The notes beneath the pieces are model-generated. The model saw only the letters and a program-made list of their open reading frames with translations, did no database searches and was not told the DNA's origin. From SZUA-100 sp965248135 (GTDB lineage: Bacteria > Pseudomonadota > Alphaproteobacteria > Rhizobiales > Rhizobiaceae), in the NCBI GenBank assembly GCA_965248135.1, contig CBDFIN010000009.1:124001-188000 (forward strand): a stretch of DNA of 64,000 nucleotides, written 5' to 3'. The first letter of the stretch is position 1. The number at the start of each line of letters is the position of its first letter. Position numbers and translations under genes: made by a program. This document shows, piece by piece, positions 8,072 to 16,885 of the stretch.

Positions 8072-8857
8072 ATGACTACCGGGCGCAGTTTCCGCTTTAG
8101 CAGAGCGATCACCCGCCGACCTTGCGCCAGCGTCGTTGACGGGCTTCGCGATAATGGCGGGCCGGACCCCGATTTCGCGCTGTTCGAACGTCAACACGTG
8201 GCCTATTGCTCGGCCCTGGGGGATGCGGGTGTCGAAGTCTTGCAACTCTCGGAGGCTGAGGCATTTGCCGATTCCGTATTCGTCGAGGATACGGCTATTT
8301 GCATTGGCGGTGTGGCCATTGTCTTGCGCCCCGGTGCGCCCAGCCGGTTGGGAGAGGCGGCGCTGATCCGTCCGGCACTAGAGCAAAGTTTTTCGCGTGT
8401 GGTTGAGTTGCCGGGCAAGGGGTTTGTCGATGGTGGTGATGTGCTGGCCAGCGATGATGAGGTCTTTATCGGCCTATCCGCACGCACCAATCTCGAGGGA
8501 TTTGAATCACTTGCCGCCATTGCCGCAGAACTTGGATACAGACCGGTGAAAGTCGAAACACCGGAGACGATTTTGCATTTTAAAACTGAATGCGGGTTGC
8601 TTGATTCCAATACCGTATTTGCCACCCGGGCACTTGCCGCAACCGGCTGTTTTAAAAACTACCGGGTGATCGAAGTCCCACCGGGCGAGGAGGCTGCAGC
8701 CAATATCGTCAGGATAAACGAGGTGGTTATGATCAGCGCCGACTATCCAAAGTCGGCGGCGCTTTCGCGCAAAAACGGCTACTCGGTCATAGAGCTCAAC
8801 ACCAGCGAGGCGGCAAAAATTGATGGCGGACTGTCGTGTATGTCGCTACGTTTTTGA
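8072..8857 (+). CDS. ddaH: Dimethylargininase (DDAH) family amidinohydrolase
   Basis: Penta-beta-propeller hydrolase of 261 aa, likely splitting N-omega-dimethyl- or monomethyl-arginine to citrulline and methylamines. The family residues are in place: FVEDTA (E72, D73), LPGKGFVDGGDVL, the catalytic histidine H169 in ETILHFKTECGLLD, and the nucleophile C256 in LSCMSLRF six residues from the end. ATG 8072 follows GGGAGAG at good spacing. It lies 34 nt after cbbY in the same direction, so it is probably cotranscribed with the carbon-fixation genes, which is not an obvious partnership. Released dimethylamine or monomethylamine would fit the C1 and amine metabolism elsewhere in the window, but that link is inference. 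Confidence 0.88.
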   Translation: MTTGRSFRFSRAITRRPCASVVDGLRDNGGPDPDFALFERQHVAYCSALGDAGVEVLQLSEAEAFADSVFVEDTAICIGGVAIVLRPGAPSRLGEAALIRPALEQSFSRVVELPGKGFVDGGDVLASDDEVFIGLSARTNLEGFESLAAIAAELGYRPVKVETPETILHFKTECGLLDSNTVFATRALAATGCFKNYRVIEVPPGEEAAANIVRINEVVMISADYPKSAALSRKNGYSVIELNTSEAAKIDGGLSCMSLRF

Positions 8858-8892
8858 AAAACCGATTCGCTGACCTCACGCGGAGCAGGCAT

Positions 8893-9633
8893 TTGAGCCA
8901 ATCCAGCATCAAGGCAATCCTGCTCGACAAGGACGGGGTGCTGATGGATTTTCAGCAGACCTATGGTCGCGCGACAGGCGCAATCATTTCGACCCTGAGC
9001 GGGGGAAAGATGATTGTGGCGGATCGGCTGGCCAAAGATGTCGGTTTTGACATTGCGACCAATATTATCGATCCGCTGTCACCCCTGGTTGCCGGCCATG
9101 CCAGTGATTTTTGTGGCATATGGTCAAATGTTCTTGGCTGCACCAACGACAGAGCGTTTCAGTTGCTTGTCGACACGCTGTATAAAGAACTGACAGAAAC
9201 CAGCGCGGTGTTGATTGGCGGCGCGGTCAATATGTTGAAAGAGCTTGCTCAAGATTACCATATGGGCATTGCCACCAACGACGCCGAAGCAAGCGCGCGG
9301 GCGCAGCTTTCACATGTCGGTATCGCTGGCTATTTCGATTTCGTAACCGGCTATGATTCAGGCCACGGTCCCAAACCCGGCACCGGCATGGCGGAGGCTT
9401 TTTTCAAGGCCATGCAATTGCCTTGCGATCAAGTGGTTATGGTTGGTGATTCTATTCATGACATGACCTTTGCCCGCGGCGCCGGCATGACGGCAATTGG
9501 CATATCAACCGGGCCGCTGCCGGGCGCACAATTGGCCGGGCATGCCGATTTTGTCATCGATTCACTGGAGGAATTGCCGGCTATACTGCACCAATTGGAA
9601 CCCGCGCTGGCCACCGATAACGGAAATATGTGA
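8893..9633 (+). CDS. HAD-family hydrolase of unknown substrate
   Basis: Third HAD phosphatase of the region, 246 aa from a TTG start. It has LLDKDGVLMDFQQTY (the nucleophile motif with K between the two aspartates rather than F-D-x-D), TNDAEASARAQL for the motif II region, and MVGDSIHDMTFARGAGM. The frame is open from GTG 8836, inside the end of the DDAH gene. TTG 8893, preceded by GGAGCAGG, gives a cleaner HAD N-terminus, so the start is uncertain. It resembles phosphoglycolate-phosphatase-like proteins but is not close enough to name. The glycine riboswitch begins about 80 nt after its stop. Confidence 0.75.
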   Translation: MSQSSIKAILLDKDGVLMDFQQTYGRATGAIISTLSGGKMIVADRLAKDVGFDIATNIIDPLSPLVAGHASDFCGIWSNVLGCTNDRAFQLLVDTLYKELTETSAVLIGGAVNMLKELAQDYHMGIATNDAEASARAQLSHVGIAGYFDFVTGYDSGHGPKPGTGMAEAFFKAMQLPCDQVVMVGDSIHDMTFARGAGMTAIGISTGPLPGAQLAGHADFVIDSLEELPAILHQLEPALATDNGNM

Positions 9634-9713
9634 TAAAAACGGACGCCGGACGGGTGACAATCGAAAAACAATCGACTACCGTCAGCGCTGCTATCCGGCC
9701 ATATGCCGGACCG

Positions 9714-9905
9714 TCCGCGGGAGAGCGCAGCGTTGCTATGTGCAATTTGGTTGCCGCCGAAGGTGAACATACCCTATATCTCTCAGGCAAAAGGACCGTT
9801 GACGGGAAGCACTCTGGAAAGTCAGGTGGAAACTCTGCCTGCGCCGAAGGTGTTAAGTAAGGTCTGGCGATCTTGCGAGTCTCTCAGGCCAAGAACAGGG
9901 GGGTG
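9714..9905 (+). promoter_or_regulatory. Tandem glycine riboswitch controlling gcvTHP
   Basis: The leader before gcvT contains the two-aptamer glycine riboswitch layout. Aptamer 1 has GGGAGAG (9719-9725), GCCGCCGAAGGTG (9753-9765) and CTCTCAGGCAAAAGGACCG (9780-9798). The linker runs into aptamer 2 with ACTCTGGAAAG (9811-9821), GCGCCGAAGGTG (9841-9852) and GTCTCTCAGGC (9879-9889), ending ACAGGGGGG (9895-9903). These are the conserved core strings of the class and occur in the right order and spacing. In known cases glycine binding turns on glycine cleavage genes. A separate 6-bp hairpin, TCCGGC-CATAT-GCCGGA (9694-9710), lies just upstream. No clear terminator stem is visible before gcvT, so control may act on translation. 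The remainder of 9634-9969 holds no gene. Confidence 0.95.
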
Positions 9906-9969
9906 ACGCAGCTATTCGTGAGTGTGGCTGGGTGTTGCCGCGACCCGAAACCTTGAAGAGTGCATTGAC

Positions 9970-11046
9970 GTGAAAAAAACACCGCTTGATAATCTACACC
10001 GGGAACTTGGCGCCAAAATGGGTGAATTTGCCGGCTGGGCAATGCCGCTGTTCTATCCGTTGGGGGTGATGAAAGAGCACCTGCACACCCGCCAGGCGGC
10101 TGGCCTGTTCGATATCTCTCACATGGTGCATGTGGAGATATCTGGCTCGCAATCGGCGGCATTGATTGCCCGGGCGTGCCCATATGATGCTGCCGGTCAA
10201 CCGATCGGGCAGGCGCGGTACACGTTCTTTCTCAACGAGAATGCCGGTATCATTGATGATTTGATTGTTACCCGGCTGGGTGATGAGCGCTATCTGATTG
10301 TCGCTAATGCGGGGTGCGCTGAAAAGGATGTGAATCATATCAGGCAATTGGCCGCTGATTTTGGTGCTACGGTCGAAATCCTGCCGCGCGGATTTTTGGC
10401 GTTGCAGGGACCCGGTGCTGAAAGTGCACTTGGGGGAGCAGGGCTCAATGTTGCCGATATGGGTTTCATGACGGCAAGAGAACCAAAACCAGGCTGGTTT
10501 GTATCACGCACGGGTTATACCGGCGAGGACGGCTTTGAGATTGGCTTGCCCGTCGATCAGACGGACGGGTTTGCGCGTAAGCTTTTGGCCGGCCAATCGG
10601 TAGAGATGATTGGCCTTGGCGCGCGTGACAGTTTGCGGCTTGAGGCCGGTCTATCGCTTTATGGACAAGATCTTGATGAAGAGACCACGCCGCACGAGGC
10701 AGGTCTGATATGGGCGGTGCCAAAGCCGTTGCGCCAGGGTGGCGGTTTTAGCGGCGCTGCAGCTTTGGAAGAAAAAATCGCGGCAGGGCGCAAGCGCCAG
10801 CGAATTGGCTTGAAGCCAGCAGGGAAAATGCCGGTTCGCGCCGGTGCCAGGCTGGTCGATGGCGATGGCAATGAGACCGGCCGCATTACCTCGGGTGGCT
10901 TTGGGCCTTCTTTTGGCGGGCCGGTGGCGCTTGGCATGATTACTATCGACGCGGCCAAGGCTCCGGTTTTTGCAGAAGTGCGAGGCAAGGCGGTTGCAAT
11001 GGAACAGCACCGGCTGCCGTTTGTGCCCCACAACTATAAACGATAA
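9970..11046 (+). CDS. gcvT: Glycine cleavage system T protein (aminomethyltransferase)
   Basis: T-protein, 358 aa, which transfers the aminomethyl carbon from lipoylated H-protein to tetrahydrofolate and frees ammonia. N-terminal PLDNLHRELGAKMGEFAGWAMPL, DISHM and the folate-binding part with GYTGEDGFEI and GLGARDSLRLEAGL are all present. The C-terminal domain ends with LPFVPHNYKR, typical of the family. The start is taken as GTG 9970 after GAAGAG; a longer frame from GTG 9922 would add 16 unsupported residues running out of the riboswitch. It is 21 nt upstream of gcvH and directly under the glycine riboswitch. Confidence 0.95.
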   Translation: MKKTPLDNLHRELGAKMGEFAGWAMPLFYPLGVMKEHLHTRQAAGLFDISHMVHVEISGSQSAALIARACPYDAAGQPIGQARYTFFLNENAGIIDDLIVTRLGDERYLIVANAGCAEKDVNHIRQLAADFGATVEILPRGFLALQGPGAESALGGAGLNVADMGFMTAREPKPGWFVSRTGYTGEDGFEIGLPVDQTDGFARKLLAGQSVEMIGLGARDSLRLEAGLSLYGQDLDEETTPHEAGLIWAVPKPLRQGGGFSGAAALEEKIAAGRKRQRIGLKPAGKMPVRAGARLVDGDGNETGRITSGGFGPSFGGPVALGMITIDAAKAPVFAEVRGKAVAMEQHRLPFVPHNYKR

Positions 11047-11067
11047 AATTCAGCAAGGGAGACTGAG

Positions 11068-11436
11068 ATGAGCAAAACCTATTATACCGAAGATCACGAA
11101 TGGCTGAGCGTTGAGGGCGACACCGCCACGGTCGGCATAACCAACCATGCGCAGGAACAGCTGGGCGACCTGGTTTTTGTCGAACTGCCTGATGTCGGCG
11201 ACGATGTGGAACAGGGCGGCGACACCGTGGTGGTTGAATCGGTCAAGGCGGCATCCGATGTTTACGCGCCGGTTGCAGGCACCGTTACCGCGATAAACGA
11301 GGCCATTGTCGAGGAACCATCGAAAGTAAACGAGGACGCTGAAGGGGAGGGCTGGCTTTACCAGATGACGCTTTCTAACCCGTCTGAACTGGAAGAACTG
11401 ATGGATCTTGATGCCTATAAGGCATCGGTTGACTAA
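11068..11436 (+). CDS. gcvH: Glycine cleavage system H protein
   Basis: H-protein of 122 aa, the lipoyl shuttle of the glycine cleavage complex. The lipoylation lysine is K60 in VVVESVKAASDVYAP, preceded by the conserved VGITNHAQEQLGDLVFVELP. The C-terminal WLYQMTLSNPSELEELMD completes the fold. ATG 11068 follows AAGGGAGACTGAG. It sits between gcvT and gcvP with short spacers in the usual order. Full length with no anomalies. Confidence 0.97.
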   Translation: MSKTYYTEDHEWLSVEGDTATVGITNHAQEQLGDLVFVELPDVGDDVEQGGDTVVVESVKAASDVYAPVAGTVTAINEAIVEEPSKVNEDAEGEGWLYQMTLSNPSELEELMDLDAYKASVD

Positions 11437-11472
11437 ACCGGTCACGCGGATTGAACAATTAGGGAGGCCCTG

Positions 11473-14370
11473 ATGGCCGAGCAATACCTGACGTTGAAGG
11501 AACTCCAGCCTGGCGGTAATCTCATTCCCAGGCATATTGGACCGCGGGATGACGACATTGACGAGATGTTGAAGATTGTGAAAGCCAAGAGCCTCGACGA
11601 TCTGGTCGACAAGGTGGTTCCAGCTTCCATCCGCACAACCGAGCCGCTTGATCTGCCGCCGGTCCGCAGTGAACGGGTATCGCTTTCATTCTTACGCAAA
11701 ATGGCGAAACGCAACGAAGTTTTCACCTCACTCATGGGTATGGGATATTATGGTACGGTCACACCCAAGGTAATTTTGCGAAAAATTCTGGAAAACCCGG
11801 GCTGGTACACCGCCTATACACCCTATCAGGCGGAGGTCAGCCAGGGGCGGCTTGAGGCTTTGTTGAACTACCAGCAAGCGGTTCAGGATCTGACCGGGTT
11901 GCCGCTTGCCAATGCATCATTGCTGGACGAGGCAACGGCGGCCGCAGAAGCCATGGCAATGGCCAAGCGCGTTGCCAAATCGAAAGGAAATGTGTTCTTT
12001 GTCGATGAGGACACCCACCCCCAGACAATTGCGGTAATTGAAACCCGTGCGGCCTCTTTCGGCTTCGAAACTGTCGTGGGCGACCCGTTGACGGATATGG
12101 CGGGCCTCGATCTGTTTGGCGCCTTGCTCTCCTATCCCGGTTCCAGTGGCGCGGTGCGCGATTATCGACCGGTAATTGAAGAGATCCACGAGCAAAAAGC
12201 CCTGGCCATCATGGCGAGTGATTTATTGGCGCTGGCACTATTGACCCCTCCGGGCGAACTCGGTGCCGATGTGGCAATCGGCAATTCCCAGCGTTTTGGT
12301 GTTCCAATGGGTTATGGCGGGCCGCACGCGGCCTTTTTTGCCACCAAGGAAACCTACAAACGCTCGATACCCGGGCGGGTGATCGGCGTTTCGAAGGATG
12401 TTTTTGGCAATAATGCGCTCAGAATGGCGTTGCAAACCCGCGAACAACATATTCGCCGGGACAAGGCTACCAGCAATATTTGTACCGCTCAGGTGTTGCT
12501 TGCGGTGGCCGCCGGATTCTTTGCGCTCTATCATGGTCCCAAGGGAATATTGAAGATTGCCCGCCGGGTGCATCGGCTGACCAGCATCTTGCGTAAAGGG
12601 CTGGTGGCGCTCGGCTACGATGTTACCACCGAGGAATTTTTTGATACCATTACTGTAAAAGTTCCAGGCCAGGCCAAGCGAATTGCCGCCAGTGCCCGGG
12701 AACGACGTATCAATGTTCGGGTCATTGATGCCAACCATATTGGTCTGTCGCTTGATGAGACAATTCGTCCTTCAACTATTCGAAATGTGTGGTGTTGCTT
12801 TGCACCGCGGGCGCTGGAAAAAATCTCCATCGAAGAATTAGACAAGAACGTTGAGGAGTGCATTTCTCCGGCGTTGCAACGAAAAAGCAGCTATCTCGAA
12901 CATCCCGTGTTTTCGCTTTATCAGAGCGAAACAGAGATGATGCGCTATATCCGCATACTTCAGATGAAGGATATTTCGCTTGATCAAAGCATGATTCCGC
13001 TTGGTTCCTGTACCATGAAGCTTAACGCGACTTCCGAAATGATCCCCATTACTTATCGGGAGTTTTCGCATATGCACCCATTTGCGCCATTAGATCAGGC
13101 GCAGGGTTATCAGCAATTGTTCGAGGAGCTTGAACGCATGCTGTGCGAAATCACCGGCTTTGATGCGGTGTCGCTGCAGCCTAATGCCGGCAGCCAGGGA
13201 GAATTTGCCGGCTTGATGACGATCCGAAAATATCTGGAGAGCACGGGAGAAGGCCAGCGCAATATATGCCTCATTCCCGCCTCGGCCCACGGCACCAACC
13301 CGGCAAGCGCGGTAATGGCGGGCATGAAGGTGGTCGTTGTGGCCTGCGATGCGCAAGGCAATATCGATGTCGATGATTTGCGTGCCAAGGCAATTGAGCA
13401 CCAAGAGGGGCTGGCGGCGTTGATGGTGACCTATCCTTCCACCCACGGCGTATTTGAAGAGGCGATCCGGGAAATTTGCCAAATTATTCACGACCACGGT
13501 GGCCAGGTCTATTTTGACGGTGCCAATCTTAATGCGCTGGTGGGGCTGGTCCGGCCGGCTGAAATCGGTGCCGATGTTTGCCACATGAACCTGCACAAGA
13601 CCTTCGCCATTCCCCATGGCGGCGGCGGCCCTGGCGTCGGGCCGATTGGTATGAAAACGCATCTTGCACCATTTGGCCCCACACATTCTGTTGTCGAGGG
13701 GGTAAACCAATCGGCAGGAGGTAATGACGGGGGTGGTCAGGTTTCAGCGGCTCCCTGGGGTTCGGCATCAGTGCTGCCAATATCCTGGTCATATGTTGCC
13801 ATGCTGGGCAGTGAGGGCCTGACGCTTGCAACCAAGGTGGCGATCCTCAACGCAAATTATATTGCCCGCCGGCTGGCACCGCATTTTCCGATTGTCTATT
13901 ACGGGCCCGGCGGCTTTGTGGCGCATGAATGTATTGTCGATATGCGGCATTTTGCCGAAAGCAGCGGTATCAAGGTCGAGGATGTGGCCAAGCGGCTTGC
14001 CGATTATGGCTTTCATGCGCCGACGATTTCGTTTCCGGTGCCCGAAACGATGATGATCGAGCCGACAGAGAGTGAATCGAAAACCGAGATTGACCGGTTT
14101 TGTGAAGCAATGATCACCATTCGTCAGGAAATCGCGGATATCGAATCCGGCAAGGCCGACCGCGAGGACAATGTCGTCAAAAACGCGCCCCATACACATC
14201 TTTTGCTGATGGGTAACTGGCAAAAGCCCTATGGCAAGGATCAGGCATTTTTTCCGCTCGGTTTCAACGGCACTAACAAATATTGGCCGCCGGTGGGCCG
14301 CATAGACAATGTTACGGGCGACCGGAACCTGGTGTGCTCATGTCCGCCGATTGAGGAATATATGGATTAG
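11473..14370 (+). CDS. gcvP: Glycine dehydrogenase (decarboxylating), P protein
   Basis: Single-chain P-protein of 965 aa (the fused form, not the two-subunit type). It decarboxylates glycine with pyridoxal phosphate and passes the aminomethyl group to GcvH. N-terminal segments FIPRHIGPRD-like (LIPRHIGPRDDDIDEML) and YTPYQAEVSQGRLEALLNYQ are present. The PLP lysine is K709 in DVCHMNLHKTFAIPHGGGGPG. ATG 11473 follows AGGGAGGCCC. Last gene of the riboswitch-controlled operon; the next gene is convergent 10 nt away. In this context it would process glycine from photorespiration and from betaine demethylation (inference). Confidence 0.98.
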   Translation: MAEQYLTLKELQPGGNLIPRHIGPRDDDIDEMLKIVKAKSLDDLVDKVVPASIRTTEPLDLPPVRSERVSLSFLRKMAKRNEVFTSLMGMGYYGTVTPKVILRKILENPGWYTAYTPYQAEVSQGRLEALLNYQQAVQDLTGLPLANASLLDEATAAAEAMAMAKRVAKSKGNVFFVDEDTHPQTIAVIETRAASFGFETVVGDPLTDMAGLDLFGALLSYPGSSGAVRDYRPVIEEIHEQKALAIMASDLLALALLTPPGELGADVAIGNSQRFGVPMGYGGPHAAFFATKETYKRSIPGRVIGVSKDVFGNNALRMALQTREQHIRRDKATSNICTAQVLLAVAAGFFALYHGPKGILKIARRVHRLTSILRKGLVALGYDVTTEEFFDTITVKVPGQAKRIAASARERRINVRVIDANHIGLSLDETIRPSTIRNVWCCFAPRALEKISIEELDKNVEECISPALQRKSSYLEHPVFSLYQSETEMMRYIRILQMKDISLDQSMIPLGSCTMKLNATSEMIPITYREFSHMHPFAPLDQAQGYQQLFEELERMLCEITGFDAVSLQPNAGSQGEFAGLMTIRKYLESTGEGQRNICLIPASAHGTNPASAVMAGMKVVVVACDAQGNIDVDDLRAKAIEHQEGLAALMVTYPSTHGVFEEAIREICQIIHDHGGQVYFDGANLNALVGLVRPAEIGADVCHMNLHKTFAIPHGGGGPGVGPIGMKTHLAPFGPTHSVVEGVNQSAGGNDGGGQVSAAPWGSASVLPISWSYVAMLGSEGLTLATKVAILNANYIARRLAPHFPIVYYGPGGFVAHECIVDMRHFAESSGIKVEDVAKRLADYGFHAPTISFPVPETMMIEPTESESKTEIDRFCEAMITIRQEIADIESGKADREDNVVKNAPHTHLLLMGNWQKPYGKDQAFFPLGFNGTNKYWPPVGRIDNVTGDRNLVCSCPPIEEYMD

Positions 14371-14380
14371 GGTCCTGATG

Positions 14381-15757
14381 CTAAGGCCGGCTTTGGGTCG
14401 CCTTGCCACTGGCCAGCAATCGCAGTCCTATGACCGCAAGTAACATACAAAACCACACAGGATCAGCACGGCGAAAAAAGAAACTCTCAAGACAGGCATC
14501 CAGACTGGCAAAAATCCAAATGGCCAGAAGCATGGTCGAGAAGTGTTTTGATGCGCCATCTTTGCCGATCCTGGCGAAATCAATCGCCGGCAAAAGAATC
14601 AGCACGAACAGGACTATTGCCAGACCGGGCAGACCAAATGAAATAATCGCATCAAGATAACTGTTATGAGCGTGGACAATTTCGCGAATATCCCACGATA
14701 ATTCAATCGGCTTGTCAGTATTGGTAACCGCAGGCGTTCCCCAGAAATTCTCGAAGCCAAAGCCGGCAAAGGGCCGCTCGCCAATGCGTTCGATGGTATA
14801 TTGCCACAGGTCGAGCCGGCCGGTGTAGGTCGTACCAGGAGCAATTGACTGCAACAACTGGTTGATCTCGTCAAATGCAGCCGAGCCAACGGTCATGGTA
14901 AGCAGCAACGTCAGCGGGATGAGGCTGGCGCCAAACCGCATGGCGGGTGATTTAAACGAGCTGACAATTGCGGCATAAAGCACGGCAAATGGCAGCAGCA
15001 GACCAGAGGTTTTCGAGCCAGCATTAAATAAAAACAAAAGCGCCAATATGACGATGGAGAAACCCAAAGGGCGATAACCTTCACGCAATACAAAAATACC
15101 AAAAATCGCAAACATCGCCATGACCGCGCCGGCCACATTCTTGTGATCGTAAATGCCGCGCCACAATCCGCCGTGCTCGCCCTCGGCGCCGACGTAATGA
15201 TGAATAGCTTCAAGCGGATAGGCGAGGATTGCGAAATAGGAAAACAGTAAACTGATCAGGCAACCAGCGCCAATGAACAGGGCAATCTGTGAAAGATTAC
15301 GCGGCAATGTCATCACCGTAACAGCCGCCAGCATGACAATGACAGAAAATATCATGGCGCGAAACGACGCGCCGGGATTTGAGGATGCGGCTACGCTGAA
15401 AATCAGCACTGTCCCCAACAGTAAATAGGACGGCGAAAGCAATCGGCCGAGTAATCGCCGGTCGATCAAGCTGGCAAAACTCGCCAGACATAAAATTGAC
15501 AGCAGGCCGAAACCGAGCTGGTTGACGATATCGCCACCGGTGGTTTCTTCCTGAACGGCCTTGAACGGATGAAACGATACCCACGACGCCAGCATCATGA
15601 TATTGGCGATAATACCGCGCAGCACGACGTGCCGGGTTTCATAACCGCTCGCGCTGCCGGTTGAACGCAAATGTTCATTTGTGCCGTGGGCCAGATCTTG
15701 CCTTCGCGAGTATCCCGGCTCAGTTCTTTTCAGGTTCGCGATACTGTTCGTTTGCAA
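14381..15757 (-). CDS. O-antigen ligase / ExoQ-like polysaccharide polymerase
   Basis: Polytopic inner-membrane protein of about 458 aa with many hydrophobic helices and a large periplasmic loop near the end, the Wzy/WaaL pattern (PF04932-type). Family marks are RGIYDHKNVAGAVMA in the middle and TGRLDLWQYTIERIGERP, FGFENFW and HAHNSYLDAIISFGLPG in the C-terminal third. The match is closest in style to ExoQ of succinoglycan synthesis, so it probably polymerises repeat units of the exopolysaccharide. The start is uncertain: the frame reaches 15799, while TTG 15757 follows GGAG and overlaps the upstream glycosyltransferase by 38 nt; starts further in are possible. Confidence 0.8.
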   Translation of the reverse strand: MQTNSIANLKRTEPGYSRRQDLAHGTNEHLRSTGSASGYETRHVVLRGIIANIMMLASWVSFHPFKAVQEETTGGDIVNQLGFGLLSILCLASFASLIDRRLLGRLLSPSYLLLGTVLIFSVAASSNPGASFRAMIFSVIVMLAAVTVMTLPRNLSQIALFIGAGCLISLLFSYFAILAYPLEAIHHYVGAEGEHGGLWRGIYDHKNVAGAVMAMFAIFGIFVLREGYRPLGFSIVILALLFLFNAGSKTSGLLLPFAVLYAAIVSSFKSPAMRFGASLIPLTLLLTMTVGSAAFDEINQLLQSIAPGTTYTGRLDLWQYTIERIGERPFAGFGFENFWGTPAVTNTDKPIELSWDIREIVHAHNSYLDAIISFGLPGLAIVLFVLILLPAIDFARIGKDGASKHFSTMLLAIWIFASLDACLESFFFRRADPVWFCMLLAVIGLRLLASGKATQSRP

Positions 15758-16727
15758 ATCCGAACTCCAACAGCAGGCGGCCCAGGGCCACATTGACATG
15801 GTAAATGCCGATTATCGGTGATCCGGTCTTAACAAATAATGCAAGTGAGCGAAATGGTGATGCGGCAAGCAAGGCGAGAGACTTGAGGATGATTTTGATT
15901 TTGTCGCCAAAACCGGTAGCCGCGCGCTTCTCGATGAGTGCTGAAATGGCGCCATTGCGCAGGCCACGGGCATTGAGCCAGCTTGTCTCCGTGCGCCTTG
16001 TTGGGATGGTTTCAATAACCGGGGCACCAGCTTCCCAGCCAAACGAGTACCCCTTTTTGCGACAACGGGCATAAAAATCAGAATCACCACCGCCAAGGAA
16101 GTTGAATTGTTCATCAAGATAGGGATAGCCCATGCTATGCAATACTTTGGCGGCGATCAATACATTGCCGGTGGAATAGATGATCGGTACTTTGCCACTT
16201 TGTTGGTGGGCCGGACTGAAAACCGGATGTCGCGACCATTTCGTTGAGGTGGTTCCTTCAAAGATCGGTTTTTGCGGACCACCGATGATATCGACATTTA
16301 AATTGCTGGCAGCAGCAGTCATTGTTTCAATCCAGTCGGGGCCAGCGACCTCATCGTCATCGATCACGATGATCCACTCAAGATTGGGAAATTTTTCAAG
16401 GGCAGTGAACCAGCCTGCGTTATAGGCGGAACAATTGCCCCGCCTGTGGGCGTTGACCACCATGCCGGGCATAGGGTTTTGTTGAAAGAACCGCTCGGCG
16501 ACTTGTGCGCCAGCACCGTTTTCGGGATCGTTTTCCATAACAATGCAGATAAAATTCCGATCAGTCTTTTGCCCGGCCAACGAACGCAGTGTTTTCAGCA
16601 AATGCCCGGGCCGGCGAAAAGTTGGCAAGGTAACAGCGACTTCAACCCGCTCTTTGACGTCTTGGCGGGTCAGATTTTCGCAGATGTGGTGCAATGTAAT
16701 GTCGTCGGGCGACGGTGTGCCGGGCAT
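15720..16727 (-). CDS. Family 2 glycosyltransferase (ExoM-like)
   Basis: GT-A fold glycosyltransferase of about 335 aa. It has VEVAVTLPTFRRPGHLLKTLRSL at the nucleotide-sugar entry, the metal-binding acidic motif IIVIDDDEVAGPDW and FLGGGDSDFYARC in the acceptor part. A hydrophobic stretch (LKSLALLAASPFRSLALF) near the C-terminus may tether it to the membrane. ATG 16727 follows GGAG at 6 nt and is preferred; the frame extends to 16793. It is upstream of, and overlapping with, the polymerase gene, so the two form an operon. The sugar donor cannot be told from sequence. Confidence 0.82.
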   Translation of the reverse strand: MPGTPSPDDITLHHICENLTRQDVKERVEVAVTLPTFRRPGHLLKTLRSLAGQKTDRNFICIVMENDPENGAGAQVAERFFQQNPMPGMVVNAHRRGNCSAYNAGWFTALEKFPNLEWIIVIDDDEVAGPDWIETMTAAASNLNVDIIGGPQKPIFEGTTSTKWSRHPVFSPAHQQSGKVPIIYSTGNVLIAAKVLHSMGYPYLDEQFNFLGGGDSDFYARCRKKGYSFGWEAGAPVIETIPTRRTETSWLNARGLRNGAISALIEKRAATGFGDKIKIILKSLALLAASPFRSLALFVKTGSPIIGIYHVNVALGRLLLEFGFANEQYREPEKN

Positions 16728-16885
16728 GCAGGTCTCCAAGACTAATCTCACTAGATTTGCCATCAATAAATGAAAATTGGCTGAATCGGACACAGATAAA
16801 CTTCTTCGTTAGTAGCTTAACGCAACGTTCAACTGCACGCTTTATAAGGTTCGCACGCATTTTCACCAATTTGAGGTTGCCGCCG

